This document shows positions 33,487 to 44,954 of a DNA stretch of 64,000 nucleotides, piece after piece. The notes under the pieces were generated by a model. It did no database searches and was not told where the DNA came from. It was given only the letters and a program-made list of their open reading frames with translations. Position 1 is the stretch's first letter. Each line of letters starts with the position of its first letter. Source of the DNA: Fragum whitleyi. Lineage: Eukaryota; Mollusca; Bivalvia; Cardiida; Cardiidae. The translations under genes were made by a program, and so were the position numbers. The DNA lies in the NCBI GenBank assembly GCA_948146395.1, contig OX411543.1, forward strand, positions 26,552,026 through 26,616,025, written 5' to 3'.

Positions 33487-36012
33487 TTTTAGCTCACCTG
33501 AGCACGAAGTGCTCATGTGAGCTATTGTGATCACCTTTCCTCCGGCGTCCGTCCGTCGGTCGTCGGTCGTCGTCTGTCGTCCGGCGTCCGTCAACAATTT
33601 CTTTAAACGACATCTCCTCCTAAACTACTGGGCCAATTAACTCCAAATTTTACAGAAATGTTGCTTAGGTGGTCCCCTTCAAAAATAGCTAAAAGAATTG
33701 AAATCCATGAAAAACTCTGGTTGCTATGGCAACAAAAGGTGAATTTTTTAGAAAATCTTAAAAATTCTTCTTCTTCTCAACCAGTAGTCCTACAGACTTA
33801 AAACTTGGCATGGATGATCAGTTCATAGACCTTAATAAAAATAGCTAAAATTATAACTTTTGGGCCACCAGGTGCGGAGCACCAGGGGGGAGGGGGTAGT
33901 ACTTTGGGTAAATTTTGTTATCTTTAAGTTTCTTCTTCTTCGGAACTAGAAGGCCTACAGACTTGAAACTTGGCATGGAGGATCAGCATATGGACCTTTA
34001 TATAAATAGCAAAAATCATGACTGTAGATTCACCAGGTGCGGAGCATCAGGGGGGCGAGGGTACTACTTATGTGAAAATTTTGTAATCTTTTACCTTCTT
34101 CTTCTTCTCAACCACAAGCCCTACAGACTTGAAACTTGGCATGGAGGATCAGCTCATAGACCTTAATAAAAATAGCTGAAATTATATCTTTTAGGCCACC
34201 AGGTGCGGAGCACCAGGGGGGAGGGGGTAGTACTTTGGGTAGATTTTGTAATCTTTAAGTTTCTTCTTCTTCGGAACCAGGAGCCCTACAGACTTGAAAC
34301 TTGGCATGGATGATCAGCATATGGACCTTTATATAAATAGCTAAAATCATTACTGTAGATTCACCAGGTGCGGAGCATCAGGGGGGAGAGGGTACTACTT
34401 ATGTGAAAATTTTGTAATCTTTTACCTTCTTCTTCTTCTCAACCACAAGCCCTACAGACTTGAAACTTGGCATGGAGGATCAGCTCATAGACCTTAATAA
34501 AAATAGCTTTAATAATATCTGTTGGGCTGCCAGGTGCAGAGCACAAGGGGGGAGGGGGTAGTCTTTAAGGTAAATTTTGTAATCTTTTAGTTTCTTCTTC
34601 TTCGGAACCAGGAGCCCTACAGACTTGAAAATTGGCATGGATGATCAGCATATGGACCTTTATATAAATAGCTAAAATCATGACTGTAGATTCACCAGGT
34701 GCAGAGCATCAGGGGGAGAGGGTACTACTTTTGTGAAAATTTTGTAATCTTTAACCTTCTTCTTCTTCTCAACCACAAGCCCTACAGACTTGAAACTTGG
34801 CATGGAGGATCAGCTCATAGACCTTAATAAAAATAGCTGAAATAATATCTGTTGGGCTAACAGGTGCAGAGCACCAGGGGGGAGTACTTTGGTGAAAATT
34901 TTGTAATCTCTTACCTTCATCTTCTTCGGAACCAGGAGCCTGACAGATTTGAAACTTGGCATGGAGGATCAGCATATGGACCTTTATATAAATAGCTAAA
35001 ATCATGACTGTAGATTCACCAGGTGCAGAGCATCAGGGGGGAGAGGGTAGTACTTTTTTGAAAATTTTGTAATCTTTAACCTTCTTCTTCTTCTCAACCA
35101 CAAGCCCTACAGACTTGAAAATTGGCATGGAGGATTAGCTCATAGACCTTAATAAAAATAGCTAAAATCATGACTGTAATGCCACCAGGTGCAGGGCACC
35201 AGTGGGGAGGGGGGAGTACTTTTGTGAAAATTTTGTAGCTTTAACCTTCATCTTCTAATGAACCAGGAGCCCTATAGACTTCAATATTGGCATGGATGAT
35301 AAGCATATGGATCTAAAATAAAATAGCTAAAATCATGAATGTAGGGTCGCCAGATGCGGAGCATTAGGGGGGAGGGGGTAGTACTTTGGATCAATTTTGA
35401 AATCTTTAACCTTATTCTTCTTCTGGATCAGGAACCCTACAGACTTGAAAATTGTTATGGATAATCAATATATGGACATTAATAAAAATAGCTAAAATCA
35501 GAACTGTTGGGTCACCAGGTGCTGAGTGTCTTGGGGAGGGGGTAGTACTTTGGATCATTTTTGAAATCTTTAAACTTCTTCTAATGAACCAAGAGTCCTA
35601 CAGACTTGAAAATTGGTATGGGTGATCAGCATATGGACATTAATTTAATTAGCTAAAATCATGACTGTAGATTCACCAAGTGCAGAGCATCTTGGGGGAG
35701 GGGGAGTGCTTTGTTGAGAATTTTGAATCCCTACAGCCTTTATATTTGACATGGATTATTCAACTCATTAAAGAAAACTTTAAAAGTCTCAGACTCAGCC
35801 TGTATATCTGGCATAGATTTGCTGATCACAGACCTTCTATGAAAAAAGCTTAAATAAATAATGACCAGGGGAGGAGCAGGGGGGGGGATTATTTCAAATG
35901 TTATTTGATTGAATAAGTGAAAATCTCTTTTTTCTGTGGTTGCATGGACATACCTAGGTAATGAAGCTTTTTTCTCAGGTGAGCGACCCAGGGCCAACGG
36001 CCCTCTTGTTGT
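33487..36012 (+). mobile_element. Large pearl/HINE-like element, about 12 units of ~165 bp
   Basis: It starts 'ttttagctcacctgagcacg', then a CCGT/CGGT tract (33541-33590), a leader, then units anchored by 'gacttgaaacttggcatgg' (33960, 34128, 34282, 34457 and on, about 155-175 apart) with alternating subtypes (…'cagctcatagacc' versus …'cagcatatggacc'). It decays at the right and ends 'tcaggtgagc...ggccctcttgtt'. The 5' 'gctcacctga' is complementary to the 3' 'tcaggtgagc'. Confidence 0.72.
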
Positions 36013-36032
36013 TTAATATTTTCAATCACGTA

Positions 36033-36337
36033 CAGTACAACTCTCGAGCAACAACTTTTAAGTAACCCTTGGTTTCAAAATGCCCTGTTTTTAAATCAAA
36101 ATTTCTTCAAAAGTAGATATTATTGGTCTTTAAATAATTGTACATGATTCGTATGTTGTTAAAACCCATTAGAATCTATTAAGTGTTAGCTATACATGTA
36201 CATGTATTTGTTTGTTGGGAAATTTGCTATTATATTCTTATTCAATCAAAATTATGTTTATACTTGGTAAACAAAACATGTTCTAAACGACCATTCCTTT
36301 AACAAGTATTTTTGGTGGTCCCATTATAGGTAGATTT
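36033..36337. mobile_element. Decayed foldback MITE ('ttaagcgacca' family)
   Basis: TA at 36031 is followed by 'cagtacaactctcgagcaac'. The right part has 'aacgaccattcctttaac' and 'ggtggtcccattataggt'. The right terminus merges with another repeat. Confidence 0.4.
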
Positions 36338-36879
36338 TGTGCGGTGAGCTGTGAAATCTACTTTTAACGGTTAAATTCCCATGCTATTCTATAAAAATAG
36401 ATAAAACAGGTTTAAACACTACCTAAAAATGATTCAAATTACCTTTCAAATGGAACGTATTGCTTGTCTTAAGTTGTAAGATTTACTTATACATGTACTT
36501 TCATAATTAAAATGAATGAATGATCAGGTTCAATTCCTATCATATGCATTTTAAATATACCTGATTTACCTATGGCAATGGACTCATTGTGGCAATGGAC
36601 TCATTGCCTACATCAGAGCTCAGTTTTGAAAAAAGCAAATAGTGGTCGCTTAATACACGTTTTTCAGTACTTTGTTAAAAAAAGGGGAAGTTTTTATTAA
36701 ACAGTGGTCTCTCATAGGTATGTGGCAAACCATCCATTAACCCTTGTTATGCTGAACATGGCTTTGGCAGGAGGTAAAGACAAAGATCAGCCTGCACATA
36801 TGTGCAGTTTGATCATATTCTATACCCCCTTTTTTCTTTTTCTATCCCATACGGAAGAAATCATCAGGGAGGATATTGT

Positions 36880-37500
36880 TTTTGCGTTGTTTGTCCTCTG
36901 TCCGAGTTTGTTTCCAAACTATTTCTTGGACTTCATTGCCTGAATTTCAATGAAACATTGTGGAAAGCTTCACTACAAAGAGGAGATGCCCATATCATCG
37001 GGGTTATCAGGTTCCACCAATTAATTCAGAGTTACTGCCCCTGATGGGTGAGGCCATATCGTCCATTCTTTGAGTTTTGTTTCTGTGCTATTCCTTGGAA
37101 ACAGTTGACTGGATTTTAATAAAACTTTGTAGAAGTCTTCACGATATAGAGGAGACGCACATATCTGGTTCAGTGGTTCGATTGTTATTTTCAGTTTTAC
37201 TGACCTTTGTTGGTGAAGCTTAATACAAAAAATAGACTTTTTCCGCTGTTTCATTGCTTGGACCCCATCCACAACATAATATTGGATTTGCAGTGAACAT
37301 ACAGAGTAATATTTGTTTCTGCGCTTTTCCTTTGAAAATGTTGACTGGATTTCAATAAAACTTTATGGATAACTTCACTACAAAGAGGACACGGCATATC
37401 GTAAGGGTAACCTGGTCTGAATATTGAATTTAGAATTTCTGCTCCTGATTGGTGTATAGCCTTGATTTGACATTATTTTTGTCCTCTGCAACACCTTTCA
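36880..37500 (+). repeat. Diverged tandem repeat, about 3-4 units of ~175-200 bp
   Basis: 'ttgactggattttaataaaa' / 'ttgactggatttcaataaaa', 'cttcactacaaagaggagac' and 'cacatatc' recur about every 175-205 bp. It resembles the cores of the pearl-like elements, but ends are not visible. Confidence 0.45.
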
Positions 37501-37998
37501 ATATTTCAAATGGTTAAAAGGATGCCAAACAGTGTAAGCCCCTTATGTCTTTTCCCAATTTAAATAACTTATGTAAGGTTTCTAAAATTAAATAACAGAT
37601 AAAGACTAGGTTTATCAGTCAAGTCATATCATGTTCTTTGTTGAGGTAGATAGAAATAACCTGTCCCTTATGTTGATATATATCATTGATAAACAACATA
37701 TTTTCGGCGGGGGATATCAATTAAACGAATTTGCTTGTTAAACCAGAAAAAATATAATAGTGCATAGTCAAGATAAATACTGCATTACAATTTGTGCAGT
37801 GATTTTAGTACTTTGATTTTGCCTATAGTTATGGGTCCACTACCTTAAGAGATCATGTTAAATTTGTGGTGTTTTTCTTGTCAAATTAAAAGACTGAACT
37901 TGTGAAAATTTTATGACTTTAGATTATTTAAACCTTCCCAACAAAACTGTAAAGCAATGCTAGAGGTTACCCATGTTAGATATTCTTTAGGAAAAGAA

Positions 37999-38345
37999 AC
38001 CTAAAGCTGTTAGGCCCGTTTTCTTTTATGCTGCATTTTGCTTTACAATTTACCGTCAGTCTCTTGGCGCAAAACCTATAAAAATAAACATTGATTAACA
38101 TCGTCAATTTTACCTAGCGTATTCGAGATATAATTCTCCTATTTGGCATAATGATCGGTCTCTACGGAATACCTAAAGCTGTTAGGCCCGTTTTCTTTTA
38201 TGCTGCATTTTGCTTTACAATTTACCGTCAGTCTCTTGGCACAAAACCTATAAAAATAAACAATGATTAACATCGTCAATTTTACCTAGCGTATTCGAGA
38301 TATAATTCTCCTATTTGGCATAATGATCGGTCTCTACGGAATACC
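37999..38345 (+). repeat. Two-unit direct repeat, period 172 bp
   Basis: 'acctaaagctgttaggcccg' begins at 37999 and again at 38171. The two 172-bp units differ at only a couple of positions (for example 'ttggcgcaaa' versus 'ttggcacaaa'). A recent local duplication with no open frame of note. Confidence 0.9.
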
Positions 38346-38437
38346 TCTGCTTATACCAAGGTCATATCATCAAAACACAAGGTCGAGGTCATCTGTCAAG
38401 ATTAAACTTCGGAAAAGATTTGCCATTTATTTATTAC

Positions 38438-38453
38438 GGGGGGGGGGGGGGGG
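38438..38453 (+). repeat. Poly-G run (16 G)
   Basis: An uninterrupted run of G. Likely length-polymorphic and error-prone in sequencing. Confidence 0.9.
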
Positions 38454-38597
38454 TATAAGTGTTTCACAATCATATTGTTTCATAATTTTTTCATATCAAA
38501 CCTTTTCAAATGCTTTAGTCATTGATAGATGTTAAGTGTTGTTAGAGGTGATGTGTCTAGTTATGGCATCTATTAATTTGAAATCTCGGGTAAAAGT

Positions 38598-38680
38598 ACT
38601 CATGAGCTAGGAGTCGAACGTGCAATCCCAAGATTGACTGCCCAATACAGTACTGACCGAGCTAACTTGGTTTGATCCAC
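38598..38680 (-). repeat. tRNA-like SINE head remnant, minus strand
   Basis: On the minus strand 'gttagctcggtcagtact' (A-box-like) and 'acgttcgactcctag' (B-box-like) are visible. The stem pairing needed for a working tRNA is not evident. Confidence 0.4.
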
Positions 38681-38826
38681 CAAACGAGCAATCTATGTGC
38701 TTTTATCAATCGCTATGAGTCATATGCATGTTTAGTAAAGTTTATGCCCCCCATTTAGCTCGCCTTAGCTTAAAGTGCTAGTGATGCAGGTTTTATTACT
38801 CTGTTGCATCTGGTATTGGTACTATA

Positions 38827-39518
38827 CAGTTAAACTTGCATTAACTGACCACTGAGGGGACCATTAAAAAGCGGTCGCTTATGGAAATGGTCATTTAATC
38901 AGAGCTCGTGTTTGACCCTTAAACCAGGGTTTTGACCAAAAAATCACATTTTGACCCTCAAAAATTTTCTCCAGGGGGTCAATTTGACCCAATGAATTTA
39001 TGATGGTGTAACCAATACAATATAAAAGATTATATAGGTCAATTGTTTTCCTCAAACTCTCACAAAAGACCTATATAAATGAAACAACATAAACAATCAA
39101 GTGTGTCTACACTTTATTGTTAATGTCGTTTCAGTTATAAAGATTAATATTAAGACTGGTAAGTTTTCATGTTTTACTCTTTTTTGACCCGTTCAAAACC
39201 ATTTCTGACCCCCACAATTTTATGGTCAAGGGGTCAATGACTCCCAAATTTAAATGCTAGCACAACCCCTGGCTTAATACAATAATTAATGATAAAAAAG
39301 ACGTGTTTTTGATAGAATATAAAGATTGTAACATAATTCTAACTGAATCAATGAGACGATTCTAGTGGGTTCTAACGTCATAAGAATAAACGAAAAACAT
39401 TTTTCGTTCAAGAATGGCCACTTTTCGGAAATTTTACTTATGGCGAAGGGACTTTTCGTATCGCCGCTTAATAAAAGTGGTCGCTTAATCAGACGTGGTC
39501 GCTCGAGCAAGATTGACT
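38827..39518. mobile_element. Foldback MITE ('ttaagcgacca' family) interrupted by another repeat
   Basis: The left end 'cagttaaacttgcatt' follows TA at 38825. The right end is 'ggtcgctcgagcaagattga'. The 38900-39262 segment is a copy of the repeat at 26160-26500 and interrupts it. Confidence 0.5.
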
Positions 39519-40109
39519 ATATATGGGTTTCTTGCAGTATATAGACAATAGCTAAGCGAGGTGTATGCTAAAACGCTGTTGCTGTCATTTATACAGACAG
39601 GAAAAGACTGGTGGACGGATAACCATAATTCTCCCCCACTAAGTTGACGTCAAAAATGGGAGCAGGAGCTAGAAAGATATAAGAAGAAAAATGATTATAC
39701 ATACATGTATACAGAGTTTAGATAAGCAAATCTTAACTAGATGGACATTCTCTGATATAGCAGAAACTACATGTAGTACGGTCAACCAGTCCAGTATTCT
39801 CATTTCGGTGATTTGAGATTCCGATAATCTTTTAGGTATCTCTGCGTTCTCCTGAATAACATCAAACTTCGACTGTGAAATCTTTATTTTCGTGTCTATT
39901 GTCTACAAAATGATTATGATGAATTGTTATTGTACTTTTGAACGAACAATTCTCTCATCTTTTGAGTTGCCATAGGTATTAATGAGTCGAAGCTTTAGTG
40001 AGATAGTAATATTTTTTTCTTATAACTTCTTATAACTTTACAATAACATCCCATTTTTATGATATCACTTAGTTATTTTTAGAACAATGATATAATGAGG
40101 TTATTTTTA

Positions 40110-40320
40110 GAAACTTTCATTTCTGTGAGAAACATCGACACAAACAATGCAAATAGAGATTATAAGATAAATATAATACGTACTTAGTGTATTGTATGAA
40201 AAAAATATATAACTCGGTTGTGAGTTTGATAATTGTCTCGACAGAGCCTCGTCAATTATCAATTCTCCCAACCTCGTTAGATATTTTTTTTTCGTACAAA
40301 ACACTAAGCACGTATTATAT
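40110..40320. mobile_element. Foldback repeat ('cgaggttgggagaattg'), copy 2, inverted
   Basis: Reverse complement of the element at 31222-31410: 'tgtattgtatgaaaaaaata' at the left and 'caattctcccaacctcg' followed by 'atattttttttt' at the right. Confidence 0.55.
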
Positions 40321-40544
40321 ATGTTCATATTCAGCCAAACCCTCGTAACCCAAGCTTATTCGAACTGGATGCTTTGGTCGCCTAGCGTCAACTTATTCAT
40401 ATTTAAATTATACAAAAAACTAAGCGGCATTCATAATTTAGGTTTCACCACATCATTTGCAAATATTAGCGAAAATAAAAACCACTTCCCTATAAAATCG
40501 GATTGAAAATGGTTTTAAGCATTTTCATATCAATAGGTCTGTCG

Positions 40545-41721
40545 TTGACTTAGATTTTAGAAATTGTCTTGAAACTTGGTTCGAATCTTTGCCTCCGTCA
40601 AATCTCGGTCTAGTTCAAAAATAGTCAAAAATAAGGGTAAAGGGGTCAAATCTTAGAAAAACCTTTTGAGTACTCTTAGAGGCCACAATTTTACTCTACT
40701 TTCTTGAAGCTTGCCGGAATGTTTGTCGACATGATTTCTCTCAGGGACATGAAAACATCAGGATTGAATGTTCAAGAGCGATTCTATAAGCTTAAGCTTT
40801 CGTCGCAATCGAACTATAAAGATTAGTATAAATTATAACATGATTTCTGGGGCAAGTTTGAATTTGGGTCAAGTGTTGTCAAAATGATATCAAGGACTCA
40901 AATCTGGGTAAAGCCTTGAATGCGCTGTAGAGGGGCATCTTTATGGCTAAAATGTCTTGAAATTCGATCAGAATGTTTGTCTCGGTTTAATCTGGGTCAA
41001 AATAAAAAGTAGGTTAAAAATCTAGGTCACCGAGGCAAATCTTTAAAAAAAACATTGTGTACACTCTAGAGCATATACTTTTTGCTGAAATGTCTTGAAA
41101 CTAGGTCAGAATCTTTGTCCACACAATTTCTCGTGCGATTTTGAGTTTGGGTCAAGCAGGGTCAAAATGAGGTAAAAGGGTCTTAGAATAACCTTGTACA
41201 AGAGTGAGATTTTTTTCTCATAACGTTTTGAAAAAATAGCCAGAATGTTTGTCTTCAATAAAACTGATTGAAGTTCAAAAATAGGTCAATTGGGTTTAAA
41301 AAATGTGGTTAATTAAGGGGTCAACCATGACAAAAAAACAACCAATATTTACTCTAGATGGCACATTTATGGCTCAAACGTCTTGGAACTTGATCAGAAT
41401 GTTTGTCTCAATCAAATCTGGGTCAAGTTAAAAAGTGGGTCAACTTGGGTAAAAAACAAGTTCAAGGCGTCAAATCTTATAAAAACCTTGTATACACTCT
41501 AGAGGGCACATTTCGGCACAATTGTCTTGAAACTCTGTCAGAATAACCATTCTACATGATATCAGTGCTAAATGAAAAGTTGAGTCACCACTGATAAAAA
41601 CTAGGACAACGGGTTAAAAACCAAATTGATTTTCTACATAAAATTTAGGATACGCGGTATTTTGCAACCTTTGTAAATCATGTCTTAGGTGGGCGCTTTA
41701 AAGTCACCTGTCCTCTTGTTT
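40545..41721 (+). mobile_element. Decayed pearl-like element, about 7 units of ~146 bp
   Basis: 'gtcttgaaact' with 'gtcagaatgtttgtct' recurs at about 40566, 40712, 40948, 41094, 41382 and 41526. The tail is 'aaagtcacctgtcctcttgttt', the same terminal 'ctcttgtt' as the other elements. The 5' end is not clear. Confidence 0.5.
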
Positions 41722-41734
41722 ACCACAATTGTCC

Positions 41735-41899
41735 TTAAGGTAGTGGACCCGTAATAGTTTTGCAATGTCTCAGAGGTATTGAACTTTAACAGTGTTAACC
41801 GAGGTTTCCTAATGATTTTCATTAGGAAACATCGGTTAACATTTTAAAAGAATATGTGGTCCGAAATGTTACGGAACTATTACGGGTCCACCACCTTAA
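41735..41899. mobile_element. Foldback MITE ('gtggacccgtaatag' family), intact
   Basis: The arms are 'ttaaggtagtggacccgtaa' and its mirror ending 'ccaccaccttaa'. The inner palindrome is 'gaggtttcctaatga' / 'tcattaggaaac'. The same family is split by another element at 52237-52742. Confidence 0.7.
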
Positions 41900-42660
41900 A
41901 CTTGTAATAGTAGTACAAAGCAGGTTATAGTTTGCACCGCTTTGTCACCCTGAACGCATGGCTCCTCTTGTACTCCAAATAAATTGATGGGAATGCCGAG
42001 GGTTGATCGTCAAATGATAATGAAATTCTCATTTATTTACTCTTTTTATTTACCCTTTTGCATTTAACATTATTAAGCATGCAACAGATTTCACCGAGTA
42101 AATAACTCTTGGTGTTTTGATTTAAGCTAGTGATATGCCTCCAATGCACTGGGTAACACCAGCTTCTCTTAAAATTTTCCTGTTGTACACAAAGCTTTTG
42201 TGGACAGTCTAGAAAATGATCAACCTACACAGAAGCGCTGTTTAATCTCGACCTACACTGTCAACTTTCTATTTAATTATTGTGGCAAAACAAGAGCCAA
42301 AATCGCCAAAATGTCCCTTACAATGGTTATTTGTTTGAAACAAAAGTTATATTTAGTGATATAAATGTTTTTCGCTATTCATAATTATGACGGATAATGA
42401 ATCGGTAGGTTTTATGATTTTGAAGGTGTGTTAGGCTATTCAAGCTGTTTGCTTGCCCGAGGATTGTTTTAGTGATTCGGGCCATTTATTATATCCATCC
42501 AATGTAAGTCTTTTTTATAGAAAAACGAAGCCAATCAAACGCATGATATAGGCTACATTTGATACGTTTTGGGATTTTTTTTCATAGTGAAATAGACATG
42601 TAATAATTGTCCCGATAATGTAATTAAGATAAATAAAAAAAGAGTGACAAACAATATTTA

Positions 42661-42810
42661 TAGTTAAGAACATCGTGGAATTGACAAGATGAGTGATTTT
42701 TTAGAGATTTTTGATTGTTTTTGAAAGGTTTGAGTAAGTGTTTGGAGTGAATGATTGGAGCGCTGAGTGCGCGAGTTAGAATGGTTTTGATTGAACAATA
42801 TAACTAACTG
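42661..42810. mobile_element. Tc1/mariner-like MITE, short internally deleted copy
   Basis: The ends 'tagttaagaacatcgtgg' and 'taactaactg' are flanked by TA. Only the outer arms remain ('aatgattggagcgctgag'), 150 bp against 400-480 for fuller copies. Confidence 0.5.
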
Positions 42811-42899
42811 TACGTTAGGGATAACATACGTCGAGCTCGCAAATGTTTGACATTGAAATGTAATATAGACCTTTGACCTACAGTCATAACAAATTCAAA

Positions 42900-43330
42900 T
42901 GTCACCTCAGCACTTCAAGACGACCAGCAACTTTTAAGGTAAAATGGAATTCAACCATAAGTAGAGACAAAAAAAAAAAAAAAAACAAAAAAAAAAAAAA
43001 ACCGAAATTTTTAGTACGGATGTTTTCGAAGGAAATCGAGGTTATCTTATGTCTGTTATGTTGAAGTCGTTTTGTTAAGGTCAAATTTGTGAAATTTAAG
43101 CTTCACATTTCGAATTGTCTTTCATAATTTCCAGTGTCACATTTTGAAAATCTTCCTCTCTCAAATCATTTAACTAATTTCGTCCAAACTTTGTAAGAAT
43201 GGTGCTTTGGTGACCCTTTACTTAATTTGCTTAAGATATTTTGACTGGTCCATAGACTTATGGAATTGTTAACAAAATTAAATGTAGCTAAGTAGGGAAG
43301 AGACTGTAGCTTATTGTAGATCCACATATT
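42900..43330. other. No gene seen; A-rich tract
   Basis: 42969-43003 is almost pure A. The small frames that run through it on both strands encode Lys/Phe runs only and are not credible genes. Confidence 0.5.
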
Positions 43331-43455
43331 TAAGTGAGTGATCAAAGATCAATTTTGTCTATACAGGTATAGACAAAATTGACCTTTGATCAGTCACTTA
43401 AACTTGTGGATCTATACCTGTATAAACAAAATTGACCTTTGATCACTCACTCTAG
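43330..43455. repeat. Nested hairpins with repeated arms
   Basis: 'gatcaaaggtcaattttgt'-type arms occur three times: 43341-43360 forward, 43370-43392 and 43425-43447 in inverse. 'tctatacaggtatagac' is itself a palindrome, so several alternative stems are possible. Confidence 0.65.
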
Positions 43456-43647
43456 AGTGAGGAACTATACCTATGCAACGAAATTTCGAAGGGGGAAATA
43501 GAAAAACACAACAATAACAACAATTCTCGGAACTTCATTCGACAAGTAAATAAAGGATTGTTTCATGTCACCCACAAAATACTACAAGTACAAAAATATA
43601 AACACGATTATATTATATACCATTTCATGCCGAGCGCTAAACAACAA

Positions 43648-43685
43648 CAACAACAACAACAACACACAAAAACTAACAACAACAA
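43648..43685 (+). repeat. (CAA)n microsatellite
   Basis: About nine uninterrupted 'caa' units plus imperfect extension. Confidence 0.9.
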
Positions 43686-43699
43686 CATAAAAAAAATTA

Positions 43700-44800
43700 G
43701 TTATTCCACTTAACAATTTCAAATCATTGACATGTTACTAAAATATTGCTGTTTTGAAAGATGTATGTTGCTACATTTTGTTATATCACCGACGAAATAA
43801 TTGTAAGCACAATTATGTATTTTGCATTTAGGAGTCATTGATACACTACCATCTTCACGAGTCAAGGGGTATCGAATCGATAGCTTCTTCTCGAAGATAA
43901 GTAAAACGTTCGTAACCCTTGGCTCGACAAGATGATACACTATCAAAATATCGTAAAGACAGCTTTATTCACGTTGTAGGTACGACATTTTGATAAATCA
44001 CCGACAAAAATTATTAATCTATCGTATGATAAATGCCCATTTCGAAGGAGCGAGTAATCGAGGCATTCGTGCTAGATCCTGGAGAGTAAGATCCATGCAG
44101 TTTGATCGGGGTAGACATAAGCGTAACTAGGACTTAGAAATTTATACGCACTTTAAGTCTTAGGCGACCGTCGGACATACGGAATATATAGGATAAATAC
44201 GATATTAAGACTGTGAAAAAGGAGCATGTCCTCCGTCCGCTCCCCTTTTCTATGAATTGAGCGGTGGTGAATAATCAAAATATCGTAACTACAGCTTGAA
44301 TAAGCTGTAGTTTCGATGTTATGCTCATCCATCAACGACATTTTTCGAAAGAGGATTTTATTTGTTTTACGCAATTGCGTAATAAGCGTAATGGGAGCTA
44401 CGCCCTTGATAGATGCTTCTTTTTTTAGCTAGATCTTCTTTAATAAAGAACTGTCGCGCTGTCGAGGGTCAACTTTAATTCCAAAACAATGTAAGTAAAG
44501 CTTTGATCAAAATTGTAGCTATAAAGGTCTTGAAATTAGACCTACTATTTTGGCTCATGCATAGGGATCCGAATTTAACTCCCCTACCATCATCTTGACC
44601 AATATTTATAATATTGATCTTTATGGTGGTAGGGATTAATTTTGGATCTATATGGTCTAATGCTGAAAATAAAGTGCTCGAGATAAAGGTGTGACATTTT
44701 GTGGCGACTAATTAGGATACCTTTGTCCTCATTTACACTCAACTTTATGTCCTGACTTGCCCTACGATTTCATGTTAAACAAATTTTACTTACGTACGTA
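43700..44800. other. No gene seen; foldback fragments
   Basis: It contains the inverse copy of the 10490-10575 segment at about 43850-43940, a perfect 'actacagcttga' hairpin at 44284-44310, and palindromes around 44610. The small frames show no codon or domain signal. Confidence 0.4.
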
Positions 44801-44814
44801 AATAACATGTTGCG

Positions 44815-44875
44815 TTACGTCATTATCACGTGACTCGTAATAAATCATCACATCCGCGAACAGAGTGTATAAATA
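44815..44875 (+). promoter_or_regulatory. Core promoter of the WAP/cysteine-module gene
   Basis: A clear TATA box 'tataaata' at 44868-44875 lies 49 bases before the ATG at 44924, which would put the start site near 44898-44905 and give a 5' UTR of only about 20-25 bases. Upstream are a CRE-like 'ttacgtca' (44815-44822) and a palindromic E-box in 'atcacgtgac' (44825-44834). A TATA box suggests regulated, perhaps tissue-specific, expression. Factor binding is inferred from motif only. Confidence 0.6.
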
Positions 44876-44923
44876 CATTTGAAACAATACGTAATTTACA
44901 TTTTACATTTGCTAATTGACAAA

Positions 44924-44954
44924 ATGTCTCGAGGTTTGAATATCATTATTTTCG
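44924..44954 (+). CDS. Exon 1, start of signal peptide
   Basis: ATG in context 'gacaaaATG', 10 codons plus one base, donor GTAAGT at 44955. It encodes MSRGLNIIIF, which only makes a full signal peptide when joined to exon 2. Confidence 0.85.

Noticed and set aside
42873..43084. Paired frames across an A-rich tract
   Set aside because: Lys or Phe homopolymer from poly-A/poly-T. Not a gene.
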